Of a stretch of DNA of 44,364 nucleotides, positions 1 to 8,098 are shown one piece after another. The stretch is taken from positions 1 to 44,364 of the forward strand of contig JAEFAR010000020.1 of NCBI GenBank assembly GCA_016287675.1, written 5' to 3'. Made by a program: the position numbers and the translations under genes. The first letter of the stretch is position 1. Every line of letters starts with the position of its first letter. Below the pieces are notes generated by a model. That model was not told the DNA's origin and did no database searches. It saw nothing but the letters and a program-made list of their open reading frames with translations. The stretch is from Lachnospiraceae bacterium (GTDB taxonomy: Bacteria > Bacillota > Clostridia > Lachnospirales > Lachnospiraceae).

Positions 1-2
1 AG

Positions 3-890
3 CTTCATTACATCTACCGCGAATTTGATATAGACTTCTTTAAGATGGATCTTAATTCTCTTCCCAAGAATGCTTCATCCCTTAAGTTCTCTATGTTCGA
101 CAAGAATGTAATGGGCTTATGCCTTACCTATAAAATCAATCTCGGTCTATCACTTCGCAAGACCGCCCAGGCTCTAAAAGACATTCATGGTATATCTATT
201 TCACACCAACAGGTTGCCAACTACTGCAAAACTGCAGCCATCTGCATCAAGCCCTTCACCGACAACTACGATTATGGTTCCGGTAAGGTATTTACTGCCG
301 ATGAAACCTACATCAAAGTCCGTGGTATCAGAGGCTATATCTGGTTCATCATGGATGCTACCAAGCGTTCAATCATAGGCTATCGCATATCATCTGAGCG
401 AGACGTTGGTGCCTGTATACTTGCCATGAGAATGGCATTCAATAAGCTCAAAAAGCTTCCTGAAAACTTCCGTTTCATTGCTGATGGATACAGTGCTTAT
501 GTCCTTGCTGCTCAACAGTTTCTTCGTGAATTCGGTGAAGACTTCAAGTTTGAAATCACTCAGGTTATCGGACTTACCAACGACGATGCCGTATCTACAC
601 AATTCAGACCTTACAAGCAGATGATTGAAAGGCTCAACCGTACCTATAAGGCTTCCTACAGGCCAACCAATGGTTTCGATAACATCGACGGTGCCAACTA
701 TGACTTGGCTCTCTGGGTTACCTACTACAACTTCTTACGTCCTCATGAGCATAATCATTACAGAGTTCTCAATGAGGTGGATGACCTTAAGTACATCGAC
801 AACATGCCGGGTAAATGGCAGATGCTCATTGCTCTTGGTCAACTGACAATCCTAAATATCCAGAACGGCGAAGCCGCTATCTATTCTTAG
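3..890 (+). CDS. DDE transposase, IS6/IS240-like (5' end outside window)
   Basis: The frame stays open to the left edge, so the first ATG at 45 is probably internal and the gene is cut by the window. An N-terminal helix-turn-helix region (GLSLRKTAQALK...ISHQQVANYC) is followed by an rve-type catalytic core: first Asp in FTADETYIK, second Asp in FIADGYSAY and a candidate Glu in MIERLNRTYK. This order resembles IS6/IS240-type transposases that join DNA strands during replicative transposition, although the protein is longer than typical IS6 enzymes. The C-terminal WVTYYNFLRPH is typical of integrase-core transposases. A stem-loop lies just downstream. Family assignment is by motif only; another rve-superfamily IS group is possible. 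The copy looks intact as far as it can be seen. Confidence 0.85.
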   Translation, partial: LHYIYREFDIDFFKMDLNSLPKNASSLKFSMFDKNVMGLCLTYKINLGLSLRKTAQALKDIHGISISHQQVANYCKTAAICIKPFTDNYDYGSGKVFTADETYIKVRGIRGYIWFIMDATKRSIIGYRISSERDVGACILAMRMAFNKLKKLPENFRFIADGYSAYVLAAQQFLREFGEDFKFEITQVIGLTNDDAVSTQFRPYKQMIERLNRTYKASYRPTNGFDNIDGANYDLALWVTYYNFLRPHEHNHYRVLNEVDDLKYIDNMPGKWQMLIALGQLTILNIQNGEAAIYS

Positions 891-949
891 ATTCAGAGCC
901 TGAGGTATTAACCCAGCCACCGCGAAGCGGCTTGCCCTTTACAGCTAAA

Positions 950-1044
950 TAAAAAGAACTGCTACACTGCTGTCATCGACGGAGATAATCTATCTATTCT
1001 TGAGTTCTTCGCCGTCGGTAATCACCTGACAGCAGTTCTTTTTA
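950..1044 (+). terminator. Long imperfect stem-loop after transposase
   Basis: The arm at 950-963 (TAAAAAGAACTGCT) pairs perfectly with 1031-1044. After an 8-nt bulge, GTCA at 972-975 pairs with TGAC at 1027-1030, and CGACGG at 977-982 pairs with CCGTCG at 1012-1017. The arm ending in a T run could act as a terminator for the transposase, or it could be part of the insertion-sequence end. The rest of 891-1237 (about 350 nt) holds no gene that I can support. A TTGACA and a TATAAT at 1145-1169 are only 13 nt apart, too close for a normal promoter. Confidence 0.5.
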
Positions 1045-1237
1045 TGCTGTCAAGGGTGGCGGAACTCATTCAAAATCTTAAATATTTGCAATTTTCAAGG
1101 TTCATTCGAGCCTTTTTTCTTCGACTCTTTTTTTCATACGTCATTTGACACTATCGGTTACCGTATAATCCACCGTCATTGGATTCTATCATAACATAAA
1201 CAATACTAGTATTTCTATGAATCCACGTCCCTAATGC

Positions 1238-2106
1238 TTAAGAAAAGAATTTCTTTATAATGGCATTTATCTCATTTGTCCCTAAAGGGCTGGTCGAAGT
1301 TTCCTCAGTAATGATCAGTTTTTCCCCAACAAATATCCCCTCACCCATCATGGTTTTTAACCGCTGAACAGAATTCTTCGCATACTCTTTATCGTCCATC
1401 ATCCCCCGATGTTCCCAGTACATGACTCTTCTTCTTTTTACATCCAATACGGTAAAATCCGGATAAATAATCGCGCCAGTGCTCAGCTGAAGGGGACATT
1501 CGTATTTATACGGAATCCCTCGTCTGCCAACGCATTTGCTATATTAAGCTCGGATTTTGAACGAACTCTTTCTTTTCGTTTAGTTTCAAAGAAAGGAAGA
1601 AGATCAGGTATAACTTTGCCTTCATACGGTATATTCAGCCATTTTTGCGCATAGTCTTCATCCGAAACATCTATGGGGATTATTACTTCTTTTACTTCTT
1701 TGGGACTTTCCGAATATACACTTTGAACTTTTGTTACAATATTTTCAGTTTTGGAGAGAAGCTTCTTTAGGCTTTCACTTTCCTCCGTCACAAGTTTCAG
1801 GATCTTTTCATCATAGGATTTCTGAAGATATTTCCTGATCAAAGATATTTCAGATTTGTGAATGTATTTTCCGGATTTTTCTGTACTTTCGTTTCGTAAA
1901 TAATATTGAACTCCATGCGGAGTCTTGCTTACATGAATCTTCCCGGATGGTGCTTTTTCCAGCGCAGCCTCTTTTGCTTTCCTTATCAGCAGAAGTTCGT
2001 TGTACCGCCGCCTTGCCTCAGAATATAAATCTGTGTAGTGTGTTACTGTATGGTTTGTGGTTGTGTTTTTCGTTGTTGTGTTTTTTGTTGTTGTGTTTTT
2101 CTGCAT
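1238..2106 (-). pseudogene. Frameshifted PD-(D/E)XK-like hypothetical protein
   Basis: Two adjacent minus-strand frames together make one protein. The first frame, from ATG 2106 (the AAAGGGGG ribosome site just upstream favours this over 2154), ends at a TGA at 1483. The second frame carries on with YPDFTVLDVKRRRVMYWEHR. The conserved-looking stretch ADEG-IPYKYE is restored if one G is added to the GGG run (plus-strand CCC, 1517-1519), so a single base is missing. The N-terminus has three NTTTK-like pentapeptides, then a helical charged region. The C-terminal part, with an SKSE motif, a YPDF Asp and an ExH pair (WEHRG), resembles a PD-(D/E)XK nuclease fold in which the usual ExK is ExH. This fold call is inference. 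The break could be a real mutation or a sequencing error. No partner gene is adjacent. Confidence 0.7.
2053..2097 (-). repeat. Three 15-bp coding repeats (NTTTK)
   Basis: Three tandem copies of a 15-bp unit encode NTTTK, NTTTK and NTTTN at residues 4-18 of the frameshifted nuclease-like protein. Units are in frame, so copy-number change would lengthen or shorten the N-terminus without breaking the frame. Confidence 0.85.
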
Positions 2107-2163
2107 TTTCGTAACGTAACCCCCTTTATTTACATATTCTTGTATTAGATACATTTATACAAA

Positions 2164-2447
2164 AGCAGCGGAATGTATAATATTGCCGTTCTCGCCGCTT
2201 GAATTCACACATTTTCCGCTTCATGAACAGCGGGATTTTAAATACCTTGATTTCCGCTGTTGTCAATGGCCTGCCAGCTTGTTTAGAAACAGCGAATTTT
2301 CAATATTTGGATTTTTCGCTGTCCTCTATGATCCACTAGCTTATTGAAATACAGCGTATTTTCAATATTTTGGTTTTTTCGCTGTTTGCAACGGCTCGCA
2401 AGCATATTTTTAAACAGCGAATTTTGAAAAATAGGGATTTTTGATGT
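2164..2447. repeat. Five tandem ~62-bp hairpin repeats
   Basis: Units begin at 2164, 2226, 2288, 2350 and 2413, giving spacings of 62, 62, 62 and 63 bp. Each unit opens with a roughly 36-bp palindromic part of the form RRCAGCG...CGCTGTY and ends with a more variable tail of about 26 bp, often containing AGCTT or AGCAT. Stem bases change in pairs: CGG with CCG in unit 2226, and CGAA with TTCG in unit 2288. This argues for a selected structure. The first and last units are degenerate. The array fills most of the 2107-2600 gap, between the guaA terminator and the start of the nuclease-like gene, so it may be transcribed as that gene's leader. No protein-coding signal is seen in it. Confidence 0.8.
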
Positions 2448-2484
2448 CCGGAAGCGTCAACCGCTTCACGAAAAGACATCGGAA

Positions 2485-2529
2485 TTTGAAAAAAGAAAGA
2501 TTCCGATGCCCCGCGACTGGGGGCATCGG
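2485..2529 (-). terminator. Rho-independent terminator of guaA
   Basis: A perfect 10-bp stem (2503-2512 with 2520-2529, arm CCGATGCCCC), a 7-nt loop and a T-rich tail on the minus strand (2485-2502) lie about 70 nt after the guaA stop. Confidence 0.85.
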
Positions 2530-2600
2530 GTATAACACATATATAAAGCCTTTATTTGCTAATTATAGCAAGTTAAATCAATCCTGCAAACCACCCGGTA

Positions 2601-4190
2601 TTATTCCAGTTCTATCGTACCGGGTGGCTTGGAAGTCAGGTCGTAGAATACTCTGTTGACTCCTCTGACCTCATTTATGATGCGACTCATGACCTTCTGA
2701 AGTACTTCGAAGGGGATCTCTGCCGCTTCGGCTGTCATGAAGTCGATGGTTTTGACTGCGCGGAGAGCAACAGCGTAATCGTAAGTTCTCTCGTCACCCA
2801 TGACTCCGACGGAGCGCATGTTGGTGAGTGCGGCGAAGTACTGGTCGGGCATCCATGCGGGCGAATCCGCAGGGTCGTTTTCCTGTTTCCACTTTTCCGC
2901 AGCTTTTGCGATCTCATCGCGGTAGATGAAATCCGCATCCTGAACGATGCGTACCTTTTCTGCTGTCACTTCTCCGATGATGCGAATGCCGAGGCCGGGG
3001 CCGGGGAAGGGCTGACGGAATACAAGTTTCTCAGGAAGTCCAAGCTCAAGTCCTGCTTTACGTACTTCGTCTTTGAAAAGATTGCGGAGGGGCTCGATGA
3101 TCTCTTTAAAATCCACAAAATCAGGAAGTCCGCCCACATTGTGATGTGACTTGATAACAGCGGATTCACCGCCGAGACCGGACTCAACCACATCAGGATA
3201 GATGGTTCCCTGAGCAAGGAAATCCACAGCTCCGATCTTCTTTGCTTCTTCCTCGAAAACACGGATGAACTCTTCACCGATGATCTTTCTTTTTCTTTCA
3301 GGCTCTTCAACTCCTGCAAGCTTCGAGTAGTAACGTTCCTGAGCATTGACTCTGATAAAATTCAGATCGAACTGTCCTTTGGGTCCGAAAACAGCCTCTA
3401 CTTCATCACCTTCATTTTTTCTTAGAAGGCCGTGGTCAACGAAAACACAGGTAAGCTGCTTTCCGATGGCCCGTGAAAGAAGCCCCGCTGCCACTGAAGA
3501 GTCAACACCGCCGGAAAGGGCGAGGAGCACACGTCCGTTTCCGACTTTTGCACGAATCTCTTTGATCGTAGTTTCCACGAAGGAGTCCATTCTCCAGTCG
3601 CCGCTGCATCCGCAGATCTTTCTGACGAAATTAAACAGGATCTCCTTACCTTTTTCGGTGTGCAAAACCTCGGGGTGGAACTGGATAGCATACAGTCCCT
3701 TTTCGGAATCTCCCGCCGCTGCAACAGGGCAATTGTCGGTGTGGGCAAGTATCTTAAATCCGGGAGCTGTCTTCGAGATATAATCAAAATGGCTCATCCA
3801 GACAACGGTCTCTGCAGGAACGCCCTCGAAGAGACCGTTCTTGCCTGTTCCGCCGTCCACATAAACCTTTGTCTTTCCGTACTCACGGTTTGCCGCTCTC
3901 TCAACCTTGCCGCCGAGGACGTGGCTCATGAGCTGGGCACCGTAGCATAGTCCGAGAACGGGTATTCCCAGTTCAAAAAGTTCCTTTGAGTAAGTGGGAG
4001 CACCCTCTTCATAACAGCTGTTGGGGCCTCCCGTAAGGATTATGCCCTTAAGCTTCATTTCCTTGATCTTGTCTATGGGCGTTTTGTAGGATGCAATCTC
4101 GCAATAGACATTGCATTCTCGTACACGCCTTGCAACAAGCTGATTGTACTGCCCTCCGAAATCGAGGACCAGAATCTTTTCCTGCGTCAT
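2601..4190 (-). CDS. guaA: GMP synthase (glutamine-hydrolysing)
   Basis: Converts XMP to GMP using ATP and glutamine, the last step of guanine nucleotide synthesis in the cytoplasm. The N-terminal class I glutamine amidotransferase domain (about residues 5-190) has the nucleophile Cys82 in GLCYGAQ and a downstream FHPE motif. The ATP pyrophosphatase domain follows, with the P-loop SGGVDSS near residue 225. The C-terminal dimerisation domain ends in [13 protein letters not shown], normal for the family. Length is 529 aa. The start at 4190 is preferred over an ATG at 4205 because GGAGGA lies just before it and would be inside the longer version. The gene has its own structured leader and a strong terminator, so it looks monocistronic. 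Confidence 0.97.
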   Translation of the reverse strand: MTQEKILVLDFGGQYNQLVARRVRECNVYCEIASYKTPIDKIKEMKLKGIILTGGPNSCYEEGAPTYSKELFELGIPVLGLCYGAQLMSHVLGGKVERAANREYGKTKVYVDGGTGKNGLFEGVPAETVVWMSHFDYISKTAPGFKILAHTDNCPVAAAGDSEKGLYAIQFHPEVLHTEKGKEILFNFVRKICGCSGDWRMDSFVETTIKEIRAKVGNGRVLLALSGGVDSSVAAGLLSRAIGKQLTCVFVDHGLLRKNEGDEVEAVFGPKGQFDLNFIRVNAQERYYSKLAGVEEPERKRKIIGEEFIRVFEEEAKKIGAVDFLAQGTIYPDVVESGLGGESAVIKSHHNVGGLPDFVDFKEIIEPLRNLFKDEVRKAGLELGLPEKLVFRQPFPGPGLGIRIIGEVTAEKVRIVQDADFIYRDEIAKAAEKWKQENDPADSPAWMPDQYFAALTNMRSVGVMGDERTYDYAVALRAVKTIDFMTAEAAEIPFEVLQKVMSRIINEVRGVNRVFYDLTSKPPGTIELE

Positions 4191-4310
4191 GTTTCCTCCG
4201 TTCAATGAGCTGCTGTTCTAAAATGAAAACACCCCGGAACATTTGAAAGTGTTTTCCGTAATGCCATATAGTCTCAAGTTTCCGCAGAAACAAATGCACT
4301 ACGGAAACAA
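4191..4310 (-). promoter_or_regulatory. Structured, attenuator-like guaA leader RNA
   Basis: In the minus-strand leader, a 13-bp stem with one bulge (4296-4308 with 4251-4264) encloses a small hairpin, GTTTC-TGCG-GAAAC (4278-4291). Its 3' strand overlaps, at 4251-4256, the 5' arm of a second hairpin GAAAACAC/GTGTTTTC (4249-4256 with 4225-4232), which is followed by a short T tract. The two stems exclude each other, which is the layout of a riboswitch or attenuator. I do not see the conserved junctions of the guanine riboswitch, nor of ykkC/PRPP-type RNAs. Function is inferred only from structure and position. Confidence 0.4.
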
Positions 4311-4316
4311 TTAGGA

Positions 4317-4345
4317 ATATTAACACTTTTTATTCTCATCTACAA
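4317..4345 (-). promoter_or_regulatory. Candidate guaA promoter
   Basis: TTGTAG (4340-4345), a 17-nt spacer and TAATAT (4317-4322) on the minus strand. Both boxes are imperfect; spacing is ideal and the start would precede the structured leader. Confidence 0.35.
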
Positions 4346-4365
4346 CGTTAAGCTTATTATTTTTT

Positions 4366-5778
4366 TTAATGGGATTTTTCATTTACCACTTCTGCGATCC
4401 AGCCCGTCAGGCCCTGAGGGAGTCTTTCATCCATGGGCGTTCCGTCGTCAAACATCAGATTTGCCTGAATTCCGTTCATAAGACAGTGCTGCCCCATCTC
4501 TATGCCTCCGTTTATGGAAGCTATGCCTTTATCACCGTTACGCACCCATTCGGGTGTAAAGATAAAGCAATTCTTTAAGGAACTGAGTTTCGATAAACGC
4601 GGAACGACTTCCGAGTTGAAATCATTGATCTCGTCCCGTTTTCCCATAGCAAAGAACAAATGTTTCCCTGCATCATCAAACTCTTCCAGCGCCTTGTCTT
4701 CCGGTATCTCACAGCTTCCGACGGGGATAATGACATCCACATCCTCCGGAAAACATTCAAGGGCATGGAACACGTAACGCCCTCCGGCGGAGTTGCCGAG
4801 AAAGAATCTGAGACCCATATGCCCGGATCTTTGTTCGATAAAGCTCTTTAACAGTTCGCGGACCACCGTGTCGTACTCCGGTGACCATGTTCCACATGTT
4901 CTGCCCTCCTCATTTCTGAACTCATTCGCTATGGGAACGAGGATGTAGGCTCCTCCCATGGAAGCCTGATAATCATCGCAGGCATATCTTTCCGCTCCAG
5001 TGTAGTTCACGCAAAGGTCACCGACAAAGGAATTGCCGGCGCCGTGGAAAAACACCAGCAGCGGAAATTTCTTGTCAGGCACAGTCTTTGCCTCGGCCGG
5101 TTCAAAAAAGTAATACTTCAGTGTTGTGCCGTCTGTTCCCGTATACTCACATTTTTTGAATCTGTCAAGTATCGTACCGCAGGGATAGGTCGGATAGGGA
5201 GAAACAAAGTCATCAGGATCCATGTCTTTAAGCCAGGGAGCAGTGGGCCTTGAAGCAAGGATCTCATTTGCCAGTATCTTATCGTAGTATTTCCTGTATC
5301 TTGCATCATGAGTCGGAATGGAATCATCGGTTCCGATGTGAGCCAGCAGTTCTTCTCTCGTTACCCATTTGTAATCAACGGTCTCACCTTCCTGAAGTCT
5401 CACCGAATCCTTGTCGCAGTCGGTTTCCGCCACATACATTCCAAACATGCTGCGGCTCTGCTCTCTCCGGGTTGTTCCCATCAGGAAGAATCTGTCCGTA
5501 CAGATCCCTGTTTCTTCAAAAAGCTCACGCTTAGCGCATTCCAGCGGGCTTTCACCGCTTAATGCACTGCCCCCCGCGCTGGCTTCCCATCGTCCGGGGT
5601 ACACGTCCTTGGCAGGGCTTCTCTTAGTGAGAAGAAATGTACCGTCATCATGCTTTACAAGGATGTCGCAGACAAGATGGTATCTGCCCTCCGGGATCTG
5701 ATTGTTCTTCCCGAACTTTCTTTCCCATGTCTCCCCTGTCTTGTTCCCCTCACTGTCATATAAATCCCAGATCTCCAT
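4366..5778 (-). CDS. NUDIX hydrolase fused to alpha/beta hydrolase
   Basis: Two enzymes lie in one 470-aa chain. Residues 1-160 form a NUDIX domain with a complete 23-residue Nudix box (Gly70 to Ile92, with REL at 84-86 and EE at 88-89), which would cleave a nucleoside diphosphate-linked or similar substrate. Residues 200-470 form an alpha/beta hydrolase: an oxyanion HGAG at 245-248, the nucleophile elbow GNSAGG with Ser330, and a late MGQHC His suitable for the triad. No signal peptide is seen, so it acts in the cytoplasm. The start at 5778 follows AGGAGG closely; an in-frame GTG at 5796 would include that site. The substrate of either half is unknown. The domain pairing is unusual, but both halves look intact. 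Confidence 0.85.
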   Translation of the reverse strand: MEIWDLYDSEGNKTGETWERKFGKNNQIPEGRYHLVCDILVKHDDGTFLLTKRSPAKDVYPGRWEASAGGSALSGESPLECAKRELFEETGICTDRFFLMGTTRREQSRSMFGMYVAETDCDKDSVRLQEGETVDYKWVTREELLAHIGTDDSIPTHDARYRKYYDKILANEILASRPTAPWLKDMDPDDFVSPYPTYPCGTILDRFKKCEYTGTDGTTLKYYFFEPAEAKTVPDKKFPLLVFFHGAGNSFVGDLCVNYTGAERYACDDYQASMGGAYILVPIANEFRNEEGRTCGTWSPEYDTVVRELLKSFIEQRSGHMGLRFFLGNSAGGRYVFHALECFPEDVDVIIPVGSCEIPEDKALEEFDDAGKHLFFAMGKRDEINDFNSEVVPRLSKLSSLKNCFIFTPEWVRNGDKGIASINGGIEMGQHCLMNGIQANLMFDDGTPMDERLPQGLTGWIAEVVNEKSH

Positions 5779-5812
5779 AATCTCCTCCTGTATCACTTCT
5801 AAATGAAAGCTG

Positions 5813-5980
5813 TACTAGTACAGCGGTTATTAAATAACCGGACCCAACGCTTGCCTGTTTACCCGACTGCCCGTACATGAAAGCATCGGAGTAGCCCGCT
5901 ACACCTGCGTTTTCACGCATGAGCATTCGAGCAAGCATTCTGCGCATTAGTCCATTTATTATAAAACCGCTGTACTAGTA
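5813..5980. repeat. MITE-like element with 16-bp terminal inverted repeats
   Basis: TACTAGTACAGCGGTT at 5813-5828 is inverted perfectly at 5965-5980, and the adjoining AT-rich bases are also partly complementary. The ~170-bp unit holds no convincing gene. A minus-strand frame reads through it (MRRMLARMLMRENAGVAGYS), which could be chance or an element-borne small ORF. It fills the gap between the NUDIX fusion gene and uvrB, and has no transposase of its own. Whether it is repeated in the genome cannot be seen here. Confidence 0.6.
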
Positions 5981-6058
5981 TCTGTTATAGTTTATAATTG
6001 CCACCCGACATAGTCAATAAAAAAATGAACCCATAACCCGGGCCGGAAAGTGTCATTC

Positions 6059-6087
6059 TTCCTTTCCGTTCGAATCTGTGTTATAAT
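6059..6087 (+). promoter_or_regulatory. Candidate uvrBA promoter
   Basis: A perfect TATAAT (6082-6087) lies 17 nt after a weak TTCCTT (6059-6064), ending 25 nt before the uvrB start. The ribosome site GAGGT is at 6102-6106. Confidence 0.5.
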
Positions 6088-6111
6088 AAAAGATTAAGAA
6101 TCGAGGTAGCC

Positions 6112-8085
6112 ATGGAATTTAAAATACATTCGGATTACAAACCCACCGGCGATCAGCCGGAGGCAATAAAGGCACTTGTGGAGGGTTTCAAAAGCGGAAA
6201 TCAGTTTGAGACCCTGCTTGGTGTAACGGGATCGGGAAAGACCTTTACGATGGCAAATGTCATCGAAGGCCTTCAGAAGCCCACCCTGATCATCGCCCAC
6301 AACAAGACTCTCGCGGCCCAGCTCTACTCAGAGATGAAGGAATTCTTCCCCGACAATGCCGTGGAGTACTTCGTGTCCTACTACGACTACTATCAGCCGG
6401 AGGCCTACGTGCCCTCCAGCGACACCTACATAGAAAAGGATTCCGCCGTTAATGACGAGATCGACAAACTCCGCCACTCTGCAACGGATTCTCTTTCCGA
6501 AAGAAAAGACGTGATCATCGTTGCCTCCGTTTCATGCATATACGGAATAGGCAGCCCAGAAGAGTACCAGGGGATGTCCCTCATTCTCCGGGAAGGCGCC
6601 ACCAAGGACAGGGATGAAGTCCTGAGAAGGCTTGTGGAGATGCAATATGCACGGAATGACATAGATTTTAAAAGAGGCACCTTCAGAGTGAGGGGCGATG
6701 TGGTGGAGGTTTACCCCGCTGCCTACTCGGACACTGCCATCAGAATAGAATTCTTCGGAGACGAGATCGACAGGATCACGGAATTTGAAGTCCTGACGGG
6801 AAATCCCAAATGTACGCTGGCGCACACAGCCATCTACCCTGCTTCTCACTATGTTGTGGACAAGGAGCGCATGGAGATTGCTTTAAAGGCCATCGAAGAA
6901 GAGATGAACCAACAGGTGGCCTACTTCAAAGAAAGGGGTAAGCTTCTGGAGGCCCAGAGGATCTACGAACGGACCAGCTATGATATAGAAATGATGAGGG
7001 AGACGGGTTTCTGTTCGGGCATAGAGAACTACACCATGCATCTCTCCGGACTTCATCCCGGGGAGCCCCCCTACACTCTTTTGGACTTCTTCCCCGACGA
7101 CTTTCTGATCATCGTGGATGAGTCCCACATGACCATTCCCCAGATCGGAGGCATGTTCAACGGCAACCGTTCAAGAAAAGCCACCCTCATCGATTACGGT
7201 TTCCGTCTGCCCTCGGCTCAGGACAACAGACCACTGAACTTTGAGGAGTTTGAGAGTCACATCAGCCAGATGCTGTTTGTTTCCGCCACCCCCGCAAAGT
7301 ACGAAGAATCCCATGAGCTCATGCGCACGGAGCAGATCATCCGTCCCACAGGGCTTCTGGATCCCGAGATATTTGTCCGTCCCACTCAGGGGCAGATCGA
7401 CGACCTTATCGGAGAGATCAACAAGACCACCAAGGCAGGAGGAAAAGTCCTGGTCACCACCCTCACCAAAAAGATGGCGGAAAGCCTTACGGAGTACCTG
7501 AAAGAAGTGGGCATAAGGGTCCGTTACCTTCACTCCGATGTGGACACTCTTGAACGTTCCCAGATCATCCGCGACATGCGTCTTGATGTCTTCGACGTTC
7601 TGGTGGGTATCAACCTTCTCCGTGAAGGACTTGACATTCCCGAGGTGTCCCTCGTGGCTATCCTCGATGCAGATAAGGAGGGCTTTCTCCGTTCGGAGAC
7701 CTCTCTCATCCAGACGGTGGGACGAGCCGCAAGAAATGTTGACGGCCATGTTATAATGTATGCCGACACCATCACCGAGTCCATGGACAAGGCCATCACC
7801 GAAACCGAAAGAAGGCGCGGTATCCAGGACGCTTACAACAAGCAGCACGGTATCACACCCACTTCCATCAAGAAGGCAGTCCGTGAACTCATCAGCATTT
7901 CCAAGAAAGCAGAGCCCGGCACAAAGATCCTTGAAAAGGATGTGGAGTCCATGTCAAAGAATGAACTGAAGGCTCTTGCAGAAAGCCTGAACCGCAAGAT
8001 GCGGGCTGCCGCGGCGGAGCTGAACTTTGAACTTGCGGCAGAATACAGAGACAAGCTGGCAGAACTAAAAAAGCATATGAACTAA
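6112..8085 (+). CDS. uvrB: Excinuclease ABC subunit B
   Basis: Damage-verification helicase of nucleotide excision repair. It is loaded onto DNA by UvrA and then recruits UvrC. The 657-aa length is normal. Visible motifs are Walker A GVTGSGKT (about residues 39-46), the beta-hairpin [12 protein letters not shown] that inserts between strands, the Walker B DESH box, helicase motifs such as SATPA and QTVGRAARN, and a C-terminal UVR coiled coil ([19 protein letters not shown]) that binds UvrC. uvrA follows after 13 nt, so the two are co-transcribed. There is no sign of a LexA/DinR box in the short promoter region, but I could have missed a diverged one. Confidence 0.98.
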   Translation: MEFKIHSDYKPTGDQPEAIKALVEGFKSGNQFETLLGVTGSGKTFTMANVIEGLQKPTLIIAHNKTLAAQLYSEMKEFFPDNAVEYFVSYYDYYQPEAYVPSSDTYIEKDSAVNDEIDKLRHSATDSLSERKDVIIVASVSCIYGIGSPEEYQGMSLILREGATKDRDEVLRRLVEMQYARNDIDFKRGTFRVRGDVVEVYPAAYSDTAIRIEFFGDEIDRITEFEVLTGNPKCTLAHTAIYPASHYVVDKERMEIALKAIEEEMNQQVAYFKERGKLLEAQRIYERTSYDIEMMRETGFCSGIENYTMHLSGLHPGEPPYTLLDFFPDDFLIIVDESHMTIPQIGGMFNGNRSRKATLIDYGFRLPSAQDNRPLNFEEFESHISQMLFVSATPAKYEESHELMRTEQIIRPTGLLDPEIFVRPTQGQIDDLIGEINKTTKAGGKVLVTTLTKKMAESLTEYLKEVGIRVRYLHSDVDTLERSQIIRDMRLDVFDVLVGINLLREGLDIPEVSLVAILDADKEGFLRSETSLIQTVGRAARNVDGHVIMYADTITESMDKAITETERRRGIQDAYNKQHGITPTSIKKAVRELISISKKAEPGTKILEKDVESMSKNELKALAESLNRKMRAAAAELNFELAAEYRDKLAELKKHMN

Positions 8086-8098
8086 AAAGGAAACATCA

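Noticed and set aside
1145-1169. TTGACA followed by TATAAT as a promoter
   Set aside because: The spacer is only 13 nt, too short for sigma-70 type recognition, and no plus-strand gene follows.
2164-2447. The repeat array as a CRISPR
   Set aside because: The repeated part is degenerate between units, the tails resemble each other instead of being unique spacers, and no cas genes are near.
4191-4310. Classical guanine riboswitch before guaA
   Set aside because: The conserved three-way junction and loop-loop sequences could not be found.
5756-5947. A 63-aa minus-strand frame as a gene
   Set aside because: It runs through the inverted-repeat element and into the start of the NUDIX gene in another frame; no ribosome site was seen.
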